64,000 nucleotides of DNA, taken from positions 84,851 to 148,850 of the forward strand of contig NZ_LMQC01000025.1 of the NCBI RefSeq assembly GCF_001424485.1. The letters are read 5' to 3'. Position 1 is the stretch's first letter. Every line of letters begins with the position of its first letter. The position numbers and the translations under genes are program-made. Source of the stretch: Modestobacter sp. Leaf380 (GTDB taxonomy: Bacteria > Actinomycetota > Actinomycetes > Mycobacteriales > Geodermatophilaceae). The notes below the pieces were generated by a model that was not told the origin of the DNA, ran no database searches, and saw only the letters and a program-made list of their open reading frames with translations. Positions 35,321 to 45,129 of the stretch are shown here, in pieces.

Positions 35321-35809
35321 TCAGTGGGCGCGCGGCACGTACCCGCCGATGAGCGCGGACATCAGCAGCGCGCCGGCGTCGTCGCCGACCGCGGTCGCGG
35401 CCTCGGCCATCGCCCGCCAGCGGTCCCGCTCCACCTCGGTGGCCGCGTTCGCGACGCGTGCGGTGAGCTGCTCGGTCAGCCGGGCCCACTCCGACTGCGG
35501 GGTCGGCCACAGCCCGGTGAGCCGACGGGTCTCCCCCGACACCCCGGTGATCCGCACGACGTCCCCGGCGACGTTGGTCAGCGCCGCCACGTACCCGGTG
35601 TCCACCAACCCGCGGACGGCGGCCACCACGTCCTTGCGGGGCAGTCCGCTGGCCGGCACGACCTGGCCCAGGTAGGGCGCTCCCCCGTGCTCCGGGCTGT
35701 CCACCAGCCGGGCGATCGCGCGCAGCACCGGCAGGTCGCGGCTGAACCAGACGTCGGGCAGCGGTGCGGCGGCGGGCGGGGTGGGGTTCGAGGACGGGGG
35801 CGTCGTCAC
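35321..35809 (-). CDS. Conserved hypothetical, winged-helix-like
   Basis: 162 residues from GTG 35809 (AGAGGA 5 nt upstream). After a Pro-rich start the protein reads WFSRDLPVLRAIARLVD, then GQVVPASGLPRKDVVAAVRGLVDTGYVAAL, which looks like a winged helix: helix 2, a recognition helix with KDV..AV..LVDTGYV, and a following wing (DVVRITGVSGETRRL). The C-terminal half (about 95-155) is helical, Ala/Glu-rich. No metal or cofactor site. I would guess a transcription-factor-like or phage-repressor-like fold, without a known family. A frame reaching 35908 adds a Cys-containing N-terminus that seems non-native. Confidence 0.6.
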   Translation of the reverse strand: MTTPPSSNPTPPAAAPLPDVWFSRDLPVLRAIARLVDSPEHGGAPYLGQVVPASGLPRKDVVAAVRGLVDTGYVAALTNVAGDVVRITGVSGETRRLTGLWPTPQSEWARLTEQLTARVANAATEVERDRWRAMAEAATAVGDDAGALLMSALIGGYVPRAH

Positions 35810-36041
35810 GGGGGTCCTCTCGTACCGGGGTGCCCGGCCGGGTGCGGCCGAGCCGCTCCACGGTACGCAGTCGCCGTCGCCACACCGTCCGGTCACCCGC
35901 ACCGCCACCCGGAAGATGACCCCGGGTCATTACCCGAGCTGAATTGGTAACCCGTTGTTCATCGACGTGGACACAGCGCGCTGCCAGGATCGACACATCC
36001 CCCGTCCCGGAACGGCCGCCCCGGTGGCCGTGAGGAGAACC

Positions 36042-38735
36042 GTGTCCCCGAGCAGAACAGCACGACCCGCCGTCCTCGGCCTGGCCGTCGGCGCCCTGGT
36101 CGCCGGCGGTCTGGTGACCACGGCCGCCCCGGCCGCCGCGGTGTCCCCCGACGTCGTGGTCAACGAGGTGTACGGCGGTGGCGGCAACTCCGGCGCCACC
36201 CTGCGCAACGACTTCATCGAACTGCGCAACGACGGCAGCACCGCCGTGGACCTGACCGGCTGGAGCGTGCAGTACGCCTCGGCGACCGGCACCAGCTGGG
36301 CGGCCACCCCGCTCACCGGCTCGATCGCGCCGGGCGCGACGTACCTGGTGGCGCAGGCAGCCGGCACCGGCGGCACCGCGGACCTGCCGACCCCCGACGC
36401 GACCGGTCGACTGGCCCTGGGCGGGTCCGCCGGCAAGGTGGCGCTGTCCACCGGCAGCACCCCGCTGGACTGTGCGACCGCCTGCGCCGGCACCGCCTCG
36501 GTCCGCGACCTGGTGGCCTGGGGGTCCTCCGCGACCGGCGGCGAGGGCGCCCCGGCCGCCGGCACCACCAACACCACGTCGGTCTCCCGCGTCGCCGGTC
36601 CCGACACCGACGTCAACGCCGCGGACTTCACCGTCGGCGCCCCGACGCCCACCCCGTCGGGCAGCACCACCCCCGACCCGGACCCCGAGCCGGACCCCGA
36701 CCCGGAGCCGGTGCCGACCGCACCCACCTGCGACACCACCCCGGTGTCCATCGGCAGCGTGCAGGGCGACGGCGCCACCAGCCCGGTCACCGGCCGCACC
36801 GTCACCGTCGCCGGCACCGTCGTCGGCGACCTGCAGGCCGGCGGCCTGGGCGGCTTCCACGTCCAGGACGCCGGGGACGGCGACCCGGCCACCTCCGACG
36901 GCGTCTTCGTCTACGCCCCGGGCGGGACCGACGTCGCCCTCGGCGACCGGGTCGTCGTCACCGGCACGGTCGCGGAGTTCAAGCGCACCGCGGACGCCGC
37001 ACCCGGCACGGTCACCCAGCTCACCGCCCCGCTGACCACGGTCTGCGGCGCCGGCGAGCTGCCCGCCGCCGCCACCCTGCCGCTGCCCTCGACCACCGAG
37101 CAGCGCGAGGCCCTGGAGGGCATGTCCGTCACCCTGCCGGCCGACCTCACGGTCACCGAGGTCTACGGGCTGAACACCTTCGGCGAGGTGCTGCTGTCCT
37201 CCGGCGGCCGGCTGCTGGCCCCCACCGAGGCCGCCGAGCCGGGCGCGCCCGCCCAGGCGGTCGCCGCCGACAACGCCCTGCGGTCGATCACGCTGGACGA
37301 CGCGGTCAGCACCAACCTGTCCACGTCCGACCAGGCGCCGCCGTACCTGACGGCGACCGACCCGGTGCGGGTCGGTGACACCGTCTCCACCCTGCAGCCC
37401 TCGGTGCTGGGGTACGGGTTCGACGAGTACCGCCTGCAGCCGGCCGACGGCAGCGCGGCGGGCACCGACTTCGCCCCGACCAACCCGCGCACCGCGGCGC
37501 CGGCGCCGGTGGGCGGTGACCTGCGGGTCGCCGACTACAACGTCCTGAACTACTTCGTGACGTTCGGCGGGCAGTCCCGGGGGGCCTCGAACGCCGAGGA
37601 GCTGGCCCGCCAGCAGGCCAAGATCGTCGCCGGGATCACCGCGCTGGACGCCGACGTCCTCACCCTGCACGAGATCGAGAACTCCGCCGTCACCACTCCC
37701 GGCGACGACTACCGCGCCGTCGAGACGCTCCTCGCCGCCATCGAGACCGCCGACCGCCAGGACTGGGACGTCGTCCGGGCACACGAGGACACCGACGTCA
37801 TCACCAACGCGATCGTCTACCGCACCGGGGCCGTGACCCCGGCCGGGCCGCCGCAGGTGCCGGCCGACCTGTCCGCGTTCGGCAACGCGCGCAGCCCCAT
37901 CGCGCAGACCTTCCTGGCCGCTGGAGCCTCCGGTGAGGTGTTCACCGTCGTGGCCAACCACCTGAAGTCCAAGGGCTCGGGCAGCGGCGGGGACAACGCC
38001 GACACCGGCGACGGCCAGGGTGCCTCCAACGGCGACCGGGTCCGTCAGGCGCAGGCGCTGGTGGCCTTCGCCGACCAGCTCGTGGCCACCTCCGGCGACC
38101 CGGACGTGCTGCTGACCGGGGACTTCAATTCCTACCGGTACGAGGACCCGCTGGACGTCGTCCGGGCGGCCGGGTTCCAGGACATGGGCCCGGTGCTGGC
38201 CCGGGACCAGTACAGCTACGTCTTCGACGGCGGGTCCGGCTCGCTGGACCACGTCTTCGCCTCGCCCTCGATGGCGGACAAGCTGTCCGGGCTGACCGTC
38301 TGGGAGACCAACGCGGTGGAGTCCTACGCCTACCAGTACGACGGCCACGGCCCGCTGTTCGCCGCCGACCCCTACCGGGCCAGCGACCACAACCCGACGG
38401 TGCTGGGCATCGAGCTCACCCCGGCCGACGTCCCGGCGACGGCCACGGTCAGCGAGTCCCGGCCCTTCCGGGGCGACCGGGTCACCGTCACCGGCGCCGG
38501 CTTCGCAGCCGGTGAGCAGGTCACGGTCACCATCGGCGGACGCCGGGTCGGCACCGCGACCGCCGACGACGCCGGAACGGTGACGCTGTCGCCGCGGGTG
38601 CCGGTGCTGCTGGCCGCCGGGGACCAGGCCGTCGTCCTGACCAGCTCCTCCGGGGAGACCGCCACCTCGACGGTCACCCTGCGGTCGGTGCTCGGGGAGC
38701 TGCTGGACCGGCTGCGGCAGCTCTTCGGCCGCTGA
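36042..38735 (+). CDS. Large secreted endonuclease/exonuclease/phosphatase-family nuclease
   Basis: 897 residues from GTG 36042 (AGGAGA upstream). Signal peptide (PAVLGLAVGALVAGGLVTTA, cleavage near AAA-VSP). Then an N-terminal lamin-tail domain (VVNEVYGGGGNSGATLRNDF, about 30-200), a PDPDPEPDPDPEP linker, an OB-like domain with SVQGDGATSP and FHVQDAGDGDPATSDGVFVY (about 235-330), the EEP catalytic domain (ADYNVLNYF about 498, LHEIEN, LLTGDFNSYR, DHVFAS, ASDHNPTV) and a C-terminal IPT-like fold (GAGFAAGEQVTVTIGGRRV). This is the ExeM/NucH type of extracellular DNase used for nutrient phosphate or biofilm DNA. No wall anchor. A hairpin follows. Confidence 0.92.
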   Translation: MSPSRTARPAVLGLAVGALVAGGLVTTAAPAAAVSPDVVVNEVYGGGGNSGATLRNDFIELRNDGSTAVDLTGWSVQYASATGTSWAATPLTGSIAPGATYLVAQAAGTGGTADLPTPDATGRLALGGSAGKVALSTGSTPLDCATACAGTASVRDLVAWGSSATGGEGAPAAGTTNTTSVSRVAGPDTDVNAADFTVGAPTPTPSGSTTPDPDPEPDPDPEPVPTAPTCDTTPVSIGSVQGDGATSPVTGRTVTVAGTVVGDLQAGGLGGFHVQDAGDGDPATSDGVFVYAPGGTDVALGDRVVVTGTVAEFKRTADAAPGTVTQLTAPLTTVCGAGELPAAATLPLPSTTEQREALEGMSVTLPADLTVTEVYGLNTFGEVLLSSGGRLLAPTEAAEPGAPAQAVAADNALRSITLDDAVSTNLSTSDQAPPYLTATDPVRVGDTVSTLQPSVLGYGFDEYRLQPADGSAAGTDFAPTNPRTAAPAPVGGDLRVADYNVLNYFVTFGGQSRGASNAEELARQQAKIVAGITALDADVLTLHEIENSAVTTPGDDYRAVETLLAAIETADRQDWDVVRAHEDTDVITNAIVYRTGAVTPAGPPQVPADLSAFGNARSPIAQTFLAAGASGEVFTVVANHLKSKGSGSGGDNADTGDGQGASNGDRVRQAQALVAFADQLVATSGDPDVLLTGDFNSYRYEDPLDVVRAAGFQDMGPVLARDQYSYVFDGGSGSLDHVFASPSMADKLSGLTVWETNAVESYAYQYDGHGPLFAADPYRASDHNPTVLGIELTPADVPATATVSESRPFRGDRVTVTGAGFAAGEQVTVTIGGRRVGTATADDAGTVTLSPRVPVLLAAGDQAVVLTSSSGETATSTVTLRSVLGELLDRLRQLFGR

Positions 38736-38753
38736 CCCCAGCACGTCCCACGA

Positions 38754-38799
38754 CCGGGCCGTCACCCCTCCCGCACCACGGGCGGGGGTGGCGGCCCGG
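38754..38799 (+). terminator. Imperfect hairpin after the nuclease gene
   Basis: CCGGGCCG...CCCGC (from 38754) pairs with GCGGG...CGGCCCGG (to 38799), interrupted by small bulges. Lies between the nuclease stop and the msrB promoter. Confidence 0.6.
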
Positions 38800-38802
38800 T
38801 CG

Positions 38803-38808
38803 TACCGT
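38803..38808 (+). promoter_or_regulatory. -10-like element of msrB
   Basis: TACCGT, 7 nt before ATG 38816, no SD. Supports ATG 38816 over the in-frame upstream start at 38807, which would overlap the element. Confidence 0.45.
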
Positions 38809-38815
38809 GGGGTGC

Positions 38816-39238
38816 ATGACCCAGCATGTCGAGCACCAGCCCACGGTCACCAAGAGCGACGAGGAGTGGCGCGCGCAGCTCTCCCCCGAGGAGTACGCCG
38901 TGCTGCGCCAGGCCGGCACCGAGCGGCCGTGGGTCGGCGAGTACACCGACACCAAGACCCAGGGCGTCTACTCCTGCCGGGCCTGCGGCGCCGAGCTGTT
39001 CACCTCCGAGACCAAGTTCGACTCGCACTGCGGCTGGCCCTCGTTCTACGAGCCGTCGGCCGGTGACAACGTGGTGCTCAAGGAGGACCGCAGCCTGGGC
39101 ATGCGCCGCGTCGAGGTGCTGTGCGCCAGCTGCCACAGCCACCTGGGCCACGTCTTCGAGGACGCCCCGCAGACGCCCACCGGCGACCGCTACTGCATCA
39201 ACAGCGTCAGCATCCGGCTCGCCCCCGCCGAGGGCTGA
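38816..39238 (+). CDS. msrB: Peptide-methionine (R)-S-oxide reductase MsrB
   Basis: 140-residue MsrB that reduces R-methionine sulfoxide in proteins. Seen: structural zinc ligands Cys54/Cys57 (CRAC) and Cys103/Cys106 (CASC), HCGWPSFY substrate pocket, and the nucleophile Cys127 in RYCINSVS. A second resolving Cys of the usual type is not evident, so recycling probably uses thioredoxin through another route. First gene of the block that matches the mycobacterial order toward sigA. Confidence 0.96.
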   Translation: MTQHVEHQPTVTKSDEEWRAQLSPEEYAVLRQAGTERPWVGEYTDTKTQGVYSCRACGAELFTSETKFDSHCGWPSFYEPSAGDNVVLKEDRSLGMRRVEVLCASCHSHLGHVFEDAPQTPTGDRYCINSVSIRLAPAEG

Positions 39239-39284
39239 ACCGCACCTCCCGCACGAGCAGGGGCACCCCGGGGATGATCCCGCG

Positions 39285-40265
39285 GTGCCCCTGACCCGTC
39301 CCACCCGCTGGACCTGCACCGTCGGCCTGGTCGTCGGCCTCGCCGCCCTCCCCGGGTGCGGCCTCCTCACCCCGCAGGAAGCCGTGGACGCCGCCGAGGC
39401 GCAGTGGGAGTCCGTCCCCGCCGCCGCCCGTGACGCGCTGCGCCTGGGTGAGCGGCAGTCGCAGGCCGAGGGGTCGGTCGCCGACCGGTGGGCGATCTGG
39501 GCGGACTCCGCGCTCGCCCCCGGCGAGGGGGACGGCGAGGTCCTGGGCAGCGGCGTCGTCGCGGCCTGCACCGCGGTCGCCGACGCCCTGGCCGGCACCG
39601 GCGTGCAGGCGTTCGGGGTGCTGCCGCTGACCCCCGGGCTCGTCGCGGCCGACGGCGACACGTGTGCCCGCGGACTGACACTCGGGTCCTGGCGGACCAC
39701 CAGCCGGGACGAGGACGTCCGTGACGCGCAGGGCCGCCCGCTGGCCACGGGCGAGCTCCAGCTGGGCCGCGCCGGGGACGACGACCGGGTGCAGCTGCTG
39801 GGCGTGGCCCTGGACCTCACCAGCGGCCTGCTGGAGACCAGCAGCGACACCCCGCCGTGGACCGCGCCGGTCACCGAGGTGGACGCGGTCGACGTCGACG
39901 CCGCCCTCCTCGACGCCGCCCTCGAGCTCCCGTCGGACCTGACCGGCACGGTCGAGGACGTGGTCGTGGTCGTCGTCCCGGCCGGGACGACGCTGCGGGC
40001 GACCGTCGGCTGCAGCGCCCCGCTGGGCGGGATCGGCATCGAGTCGCCGTCGACCACCTACGGCCTGACGTCGGCGGTCACCGTCGAGTACGGCTCCCCC
40101 GGCGAGGACGCCGGCCAGGTGGCCTGCGACGGCGCCCCGGCCGTGGTCGACCTGGTGCCGACCCTCCGCTGGACGCCGGCGGGCGGGGAGCCCACCGACG
40201 TCGTCGTGCTGGAGACCGCCCGCCTGGCCGACGGCCCGACCACCCTCGTCCTCGACGGGGGCTGA
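39285..40265 (+). CDS. Hypothetical secreted lipoprotein
   Basis: 326 residues from GTG 39285. N-terminal signal peptide with lipobox LPGC (Cys about 25), so probably anchored to the membrane outer face. The rest is acidic, Asp/Glu/Ala-rich, without a domain I recognise; Cys pairs occur around AACTAVADAL, DTCARGL, VGCSAP and VACDGAP, which may form disulfides. A GATGAT 6 nt before GTG could be a leaderless -10. The frame stays open upstream through msrB but that part is antisense-like shadow. Converges on hemQ with an 18-nt gap. Confidence 0.7.
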   Translation: MPLTRPTRWTCTVGLVVGLAALPGCGLLTPQEAVDAAEAQWESVPAAARDALRLGERQSQAEGSVADRWAIWADSALAPGEGDGEVLGSGVVAACTAVADALAGTGVQAFGVLPLTPGLVAADGDTCARGLTLGSWRTTSRDEDVRDAQGRPLATGELQLGRAGDDDRVQLLGVALDLTSGLLETSSDTPPWTAPVTEVDAVDVDAALLDAALELPSDLTGTVEDVVVVVVPAGTTLRATVGCSAPLGGIGIESPSTTYGLTSAVTVEYGSPGEDAGQVACDGAPAVVDLVPTLRWTPAGGEPTDVVVLETARLADGPTTLVLDGG

Positions 40266-40283
40266 GGGACCGGACCGACAGGG

Positions 40284-41036
40284 TCAGGCCAGGCCCTGCA
40301 CCAGCTCGGTGACCGACTTGCGGGTGCCGGTGTAGAACGGGATCTCCTCGCGCACGTGCCGGCGGGCGCGGCTGGCCCGCAGGTCGCGCATCAGGTCGAC
40401 GATCCGGTGCAGCTCGTCGGCCTCGAAGGCCAGCATCCACTCGTAGTCGCCCAACCCGAACGAGGCGACCGTGTTGGCCCGCACGTCGGGGTAGGGCCGG
40501 GCCTGCATGCCGTGCTCCTTGAGCATGTCCCGCCGCTCCTCGTCGGGCAGCAGGTACCACTCGTAGGACCGCACGAAGGGGTACACGCAGACGAAGCGGC
40601 GGGGCTCCTCGTCGGCCAGGAACGCCGGGATGTGCGACCGGTTGAACTCCGCGGGGCGGTGCAGCGCCATCTGCGACCAGACCGGCTCCAGCCGGCGGCC
40701 CACCTGGGTGCGGCGGAAGCGGGTGTAGGCCTCCTGCAGATCCTCGGCGCGCTCGGCGTGCCACCAGACCATCAGGTCGGCGTCGGCGCGCAGCCCGGCG
40801 ACGTCGTAGACCCCGCGGACGACGACGTCCTCGCCGGCGAGCTCGTCGACCAGGCCCTGCGCCTCCTGGGCGGCGGACTGCCGGTCGGCGTCACCGAAGG
40901 GCTGGGCGAGCTTGAAGACCGACCACATCGTGTAGCGGATCTGGGCGTTGAGCTCGTTGGCCCGCTTGCCGATGCTCTTCTGCTCGGGTGCGGTCTCCGT
41001 GGGGCCCGTGGTCGCTGCAGGCGTCGCGTCGGTCAT
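40284..41036 (-). CDS. hemQ: Coproheme decarboxylase HemQ (chlorite-dismutase family)
   Basis: 250 residues, the terminal enzyme of the coproporphyrin-dependent heme route of Actinomycetota/Bacillota: oxidative decarboxylation of coproheme III to heme b. Family blocks seen: [48 protein letters not shown] with the reactive Tyr, [14 protein letters not shown] and the final [17 protein letters not shown] 41036 has a purine-rich SD (GGAAGA). It is the last of hemE-hemY-hemQ on this strand, 32 nt from hemY. Confidence 0.95.
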   Translation of the reverse strand: MTDATPAATTGPTETAPEQKSIGKRANELNAQIRYTMWSVFKLAQPFGDADRQSAAQEAQGLVDELAGEDVVVRGVYDVAGLRADADLMVWWHAERAEDLQEAYTRFRRTQVGRRLEPVWSQMALHRPAEFNRSHIPAFLADEEPRRFVCVYPFVRSYEWYLLPDEERRDMLKEHGMQARPYPDVRANTVASFGLGDYEWMLAFEADELHRIVDLMRDLRASRARRHVREEIPFYTGTRKSVTELVQGLA

Positions 41037-41068
41037 GTCCCCATCTTCCTCCCGGCGCGGGACGAAGA

Positions 41069-42436
41069 TCAGGTGAGGCTGGCCACCGCGCGACGGGCGT
41101 CCCGGATGCAGGCCGGCACACCGACCCCCCGGTAGGCGGCGCCGGCGACGGCGAGACCGGGCACGGCGGCCACGGCGGCGTCGACCGCCGCGACCCGGTC
41201 GGGGTGCCCGACCAGGTACTGCGGGAGGCCCCCGCCCCAGCGGACCAGGTGGGTCTCCACCGGTTCGGGGCGCTCCAGGTCCAGCAGGTCGGCGACGTCG
41301 GCGACCACGGCGGCGGTCAGCTCGTCGTCCTCGCGCCGGAGCTGGTCCTCCTCCAGGTGGCGGCCCACTGAGGACCGCACGCGCAGCAGGCCGTCGCCGG
41401 ACAGGTGCGGCCACTTCTGCGAGGAGACCGTGACGCCCTTGACCAGCCGCCCGGCGACCGGGGGCACCAGCAGGCCCGACCCCGAGGCGAGCTCCTGGCC
41501 GGGGAAGGCCATCGCGACCACGGCCATCGAGGCGTACGGGATGCCCTCCAGCGCCTCGACCGCGTCCGGGGCGACGTCGGCCAGCAGCCGGGCGGCCTTG
41601 CCCGCGGGCACCGTGACGACGACGTGGTCGGCGCTCAGCACCTCGCGGTCGGCCCCCACGGTGAGCTCGAACCCGCCGGGGACGCGGCGCAGCGCGTGCG
41701 CCGGCGTCCGCAGCCGGACGACGGCGCCGGAGGCCTCGACCAGCCGGTCCGGGAGCGACCCGATGCCGTCGGCGACGGTGGCGAAGACCGGGCCGTCGGG
41801 GGTCCCGGCGGCGGCCTCCCGGCTGCGCGCCCCGGCGTCCCGGGCTGCCGCGGCGGCGGCCAGCACCGTGTCGTGCCGGGGCAGGTGGGCGGCCAGCGCG
41901 GGCATCGTGGCAGCCAGCGACAGCCGGTCGGCCTGACCGGCGTAGACCCCGCCCAGCAGCGGCTCCACCAGCCGGTCGACCACCTCGTCGCCCAGCCGTT
42001 CCCGGAGCAGCCCGCCGACCGGGGCGTCCCGGTCGTAGCGCAGCGGGGGCAGCGCGGCCTCGGCGTGCACCCGGGCCACGCCCTCGGCGGACAGCAGCCC
42101 CGCCAGCCCGTCGGCCGAGGTGGGGACGCCGAGCAGGGTGCCCGCCGGCAGCGGGTGCCGGCCGTCGGGCAGCACCACGGCCGCCTGCGTGGTCGAGGGC
42201 GCGACCGTCTCCAGGCCCAGCTCGTCGATCAGCTGCAGCGCCTCGGGCACCCGGGCCAGCACCGCCTCGGGGCCGGTGTCGTACCAGGCACCGGCCAGCC
42301 GGACGCGGCCCAGCTTCCCGCCGACCCGGTCCCCGGCCTCCAGCACGACGACCTCGTCGCCGGGGTGCGCGCGGGACCAGGCGAAGGCCGCGGTGAGGCC
42401 GGTGATCCCGGCCCCGACGACGACCAGCCGGCTCAT
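41069..42436 (-). CDS. hemY: Coproporphyrinogen III / protoporphyrinogen oxidase (HemY/CgoX)
   Basis: 455-residue FAD enzyme oxidising coproporphyrinogen III to coproporphyrin III, the step before ferrochelatase in this pathway. N-terminal dinucleotide fold [16 protein letters not shown] and [13 protein letters not shown]; substrate-channel segments [14 protein letters not shown] and [18 protein letters not shown]-terminal FAD-binding [22 protein letters not shown] 42436 overlaps the hemE stop (ATGA). HemH itself is not in this window. Confidence 0.94.
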   Translation of the reverse strand: MSRLVVVGAGITGLTAAFAWSRAHPGDEVVVLEAGDRVGGKLGRVRLAGAWYDTGPEAVLARVPEALQLIDELGLETVAPSTTQAAVVLPDGRHPLPAGTLLGVPTSADGLAGLLSAEGVARVHAEAALPPLRYDRDAPVGGLLRERLGDEVVDRLVEPLLGGVYAGQADRLSLAATMPALAAHLPRHDTVLAAAAAARDAGARSREAAAGTPDGPVFATVADGIGSLPDRLVEASGAVVRLRTPAHALRRVPGGFELTVGADREVLSADHVVVTVPAGKAARLLADVAPDAVEALEGIPYASMAVVAMAFPGQELASGSGLLVPPVAGRLVKGVTVSSQKWPHLSGDGLLRVRSSVGRHLEEDQLRREDDELTAAVVADVADLLDLERPEPVETHLVRWGGGLPQYLVGHPDRVAAVDAAVAAVPGLAVAGAAYRGVGVPACIRDARRAVASLT

Positions 42437-43530
42437 GCGCGCGTGGTGAGCTCGTGCACCAGCTCGACGACGTGGGTGATCGCGCCCGGGTCGGTGTCGG
42501 GGAGGACGCCGTGGCCCAGGTTGAACACGTGCCCGCGGGCGGCGCGGCCCTCGGCGACGATCCGGCGGACCTCGGCCTCCAGGGTCGCCCGGTCGGCCAG
42601 CAGCACGGCCGGGTCCAGGTTGCCCTGCAGGGAGTAGCCGGGCCCGACGCGGCGCGCGGCCTCGTCCAGCGGGATGCGCCAGTCGACGCCGACGACGTCG
42701 GCACCGGCGTCCCCGATCAGCGGCAGCAGCTCGCCGGTGCCCACCCCGAAGTGGATGCGCGGCACGTCCCGGACGCCGGCGGCGCGGTCGCCCAGACCGT
42801 CGAAGACGGCCCGGGAGTGCGGCAGCACCCGGGTGGCGTAGTCGCGGGCCGACAGCACGCCGGCCCAGGAGTCGAAGAGCTGGACCGCGGAGGCACCGGC
42901 GTCGACCTGGGTGCGCAGGAACACCGACGCCGAGACCGACAGCTTGGCCAGCAGCCGGTCCCACGCCTCGGGCTCGGCGTACATGAAGGCCTTGGTGCGG
43001 GCGTGCTCCTTGGAGGGCCCGCCCTCGATCAGGTAGGTCGCCAGGGTGAACGGCGCACCGGCGAAGCCGATGAGCGGTGTCTCCCCCAGCTCGGCGGTCA
43101 GCGCACCGACGGCCTGCACCAGGAAGCCCAGCGCCTCGGGCTCGAGGTCGGGCAGCGCGTCGACGTCGGCCACCGAGCGCACCGGGTGGGCGACGACCGG
43201 GCCGATGCCGGGCTGGATCTCGATGTCGACACCGGCCACCACCAGCGGCAGCACGATGTCGGAGAAGAGGATGGCCGCGTCGACGCCGTGCCGGCGGACC
43301 GGCTGCAGGGTGATCTCGGTGACCAGGTCGGGGTCCTGGCAGGCGGCCAGCATCGCGGTGCCGGCCCGCAGTGCGCGGTACTCCGGCAGCGAGCGGCCGG
43401 CCTGGCGCATGAACCAGACGGGGGTGCGCCGGACCTCGCGACCCAGTGCCGCCCGGACCAGGTCGGAGTCGGCGGCGGCCCCGGGCGTGCCGTGCGGTGC
43501 CGACAGGGGTGCTGCTCCAGGGGTGCCCAC
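42433..43530 (-). CDS. hemE: Uroporphyrinogen decarboxylase HemE
   Basis: 365-residue cytosolic enzyme that converts uroporphyrinogen III to coproporphyrinogen III. Seen: [16 protein letters not shown] (substrate arginines), [27 protein letters not shown] and [30 protein letters not shown] and LQGNLDP, all family signatures. Start GTG 43530 has GGGAGGA 9 nt upstream; the frame runs open to 44232 only as shadow of the divergent gene. First gene of the leftward heme operon; shares a 126-bp divergent region with the DUF3000 gene. Confidence 0.96.
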   Translation of the reverse strand: MGTPGAAPLSAPHGTPGAAADSDLVRAALGREVRRTPVWFMRQAGRSLPEYRALRAGTAMLAACQDPDLVTEITLQPVRRHGVDAAILFSDIVLPLVVAGVDIEIQPGIGPVVAHPVRSVADVDALPDLEPEALGFLVQAVGALTAELGETPLIGFAGAPFTLATYLIEGGPSKEHARTKAFMYAEPEAWDRLLAKLSVSASVFLRTQVDAGASAVQLFDSWAGVLSARDYATRVLPHSRAVFDGLGDRAAGVRDVPRIHFGVGTGELLPLIGDAGADVVGVDWRIPLDEAARRVGPGYSLQGNLDPAVLLADRATLEAEVRRIVAEGRAARGHVFNLGHGVLPDTDPGAITHVVELVHELTTRA

Positions 43531-43644
43531 GAGGGTCCATCCTCCCAGAAGGCGCGCCGTGGGGCAGGACACGCCCCGACGGTCCGACGAGGCCCGCTGA
43601 CCTGCGGCGGCGCGTCGGGAGCGGCGGACACGGGCGTGTCGCCC

Positions 43645-43650
43645 TACCCT
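43645..43650 (+). promoter_or_regulatory. -10-like element of the DUF3000 gene
   Basis: TACCCT, 6 nt before GTG 43657, no SD; leaderless pattern. Confidence 0.5.
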
Positions 43651-43656
43651 GCGGAC

Positions 43657-44283
43657 GTGGAGCGACAGAGCAGGCCGGAGCGCGGGGCCGAGCCCCCCGC
43701 GGACTTCCAGGCGGCGCTGGACTCGCTCGCGACGGTACGGGCCCGGCCCGAGGTCGTGCTCGAGGACATCCCTGCACCGCAACGGCTGGCCCCGTGGTCG
43801 CACGCGATCGGCGCCCGCGTGGCCGAGCCCGGCGTGCTGCCGGACGAGGACGAGGTGGAGATCGCCAGCGGGCGGTTCATCGTGCTCTTCGACCCGGCCG
43901 GCCACGAGGCCTGGGACGGCACCACCCGCTGCGTGGGCTACGTCTCCGCCGTGACCGACGAGTCCATGGTGGACGACCAGATGTTCTCCGAGGTGGCCTG
44001 GAGCTGGCTGACCGAGGCCCTGGTGGACCACGACGCCGGCCACCACGCCGTCGGCGGCACGGTCACCCGCACCGCCTCGACCCGCTTCGGCGACATCGCC
44101 GGGCCCGAGCACTCCGTCGACGTGGAGATCCGGGCCTCCTGGACCGCCAGCGACACCGACCTCGACCGGCACCTGCAGGCCTGGCTCGAGGTGCTCGGCA
44201 ACGCCGCCGGTCTCCCCCCGCCGGGGGTGCACCTGCTGGGCTCGGCAGGCAACGGCCGGGCGTCCGGCGGCGGCGGCTCATAG
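43657..44283 (+). CDS. DUF3000 family protein
   Basis: 208 residues. Recognised as the actinobacterial DUF3000 family by [17 protein letters not shown], the [10 protein letters not shown] segment, [20 protein letters not shown] and [14 protein letters not shown]. No catalytic motif is known; it looks like a compact soluble alpha/beta protein. GTG 43657 is placed by the -10-like element. It lies divergent to hemE and upstream of a regulator and rnd, an arrangement conserved in mycobacteria (Rv2680-Rv2681 as I remember). Function unknown. Confidence 0.88.
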   Translation: MERQSRPERGAEPPADFQAALDSLATVRARPEVVLEDIPAPQRLAPWSHAIGARVAEPGVLPDEDEVEIASGRFIVLFDPAGHEAWDGTTRCVGYVSAVTDESMVDDQMFSEVAWSWLTEALVDHDAGHHAVGGTVTRTASTRFGDIAGPEHSVDVEIRASWTASDTDLDRHLQAWLEVLGNAAGLPPPGVHLLGSAGNGRASGGGGS

Positions 44284-44400
44284 ACTCACCGGGACTGCTC
44301 CACCCGGAGCAACCCCGTTGGGCCGGCTGCGGCGACACCCCGTCGACACGCAGCCGCGCCGCACAGCACGTGAGGACGCAGTGACCCAGGGACGGACGGC

Positions 44401-45129
44401 GTGACCCTCGGAGTCACCCGCGCCGACGGCGCCCTGCTCCCCCCGGACGCCACGGCGCTCGTGGTGGACCCGGCGCCCCTGGTCCGGGAGGCCCTCGGTG
44501 CGCGCCTGCGGGCCCTGGGCGCCCGCGACGTCGAGGAGTCGGCGTCGCTGGAGGAGGCCAGGGTCCGGGCGCACGTGTCCGGCCCCCGGGCGCTGTGCGT
44601 CATGGACGTCGACCTGCCCGAGGTCGGCCGAGACGGTCCCGAGGCCGCGCGCGCGACCGAGGGCCCCCGGGACACGGGCCGCGGCCTGGAGCTGCTGCCC
44701 TCGCTGCAGGCCGACGGCTGGCCGGTCACGGTCGTGCTGACCGCGGTCACCGACCCGGCCGTCGTCCGGGCGGCGTTCCTGGCCGGCGTCCAGGCCTACC
44801 TGCTCAAGTCCTCACCGCTGGCCACGCTCACCGAGGGGCTGCGCGCCGCGCTGTCCGGTGAGGTGTACGCCGACCCCGGCATCGCCAGCAGCTTGGCCCT
44901 GGGGCTCACCCGGGCCGGCGTCGAGGAGGGGGTCGGCGAGCTGTCGGCCCGCGAACGCGAGATCCTCCGGCTGGTCGCCGAGGGACACACGAACAAGGAG
45001 ATCGGTGATCTGGTGGACCTGTCCGCACTGACGGTGAAGAGCCACCTGGCCCGCATCGCGCGCAAGCTGGGAACCGGCGACCGGGCGCACATGGTCGCCC
45101 TCGGCATCCGCTCCGGGGTGATCGTGTGA
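44401..45129 (+). CDS. Orphan LuxR-type response regulator with atypical receiver
   Basis: 242 residues. The receiver (18-160) has ALVVDPAPLV where a double acidic pair is usual: the second acid is replaced by Pro. Phospho-acceptor candidate Asp is in CVMDVDLPE, followed by an insertion of about 20 residues (VGRDGPEAARATEGPRD), then VVLTAVTD and YLLKSS. C-terminal LuxR HTH: LSAREREILRLVAEGHTNKE, ALTVKSHLARIARKL. No kinase nearby. Weakened Mg2+ site suggests phosphorylation-independent or altered control. A TAGACT near 44281 and a GGCTGCG/CGCAGCC stem form a possible 100-nt leader. Overlaps rnd by 4 nt. Confidence 0.85.
   Translation: MTLGVTRADGALLPPDATALVVDPAPLVREALGARLRALGARDVEESASLEEARVRAHVSGPRALCVMDVDLPEVGRDGPEAARATEGPRDTGRGLELLPSLQADGWPVTVVLTAVTDPAVVRAAFLAGVQAYLLKSSPLATLTEGLRAALSGEVYADPGIASSLALGLTRAGVEEGVGELSAREREILRLVAEGHTNKEIGDLVDLSALTVKSHLARIARKLGTGDRAHMVALGIRSGVIV

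Noticed and set aside
35889..35965. PHO-box array upstream of the secreted nuclease
   Set aside because: GGTCAC, GGTCAT and GTTCATC units occur but are 32-34 bp apart, not tandem 11-mers, so I did not annotate an operator; kept only as a hint in a finding.
35205..38765. 1186-codon open frame on the minus strand opposite the nuclease gene
   Set aside because: High-GC shadow frame: biased low-complexity composition, no domain, no ribosome site, and full overlap with a well-supported multi-domain nuclease on the + strand.
42433..44232. 599-residue version of HemE starting at 44232
   Set aside because: The extra N-terminus lies antisense to the DUF3000 gene and lacks family support; the GTG at 43530 has a good SD and gives normal HemE length.
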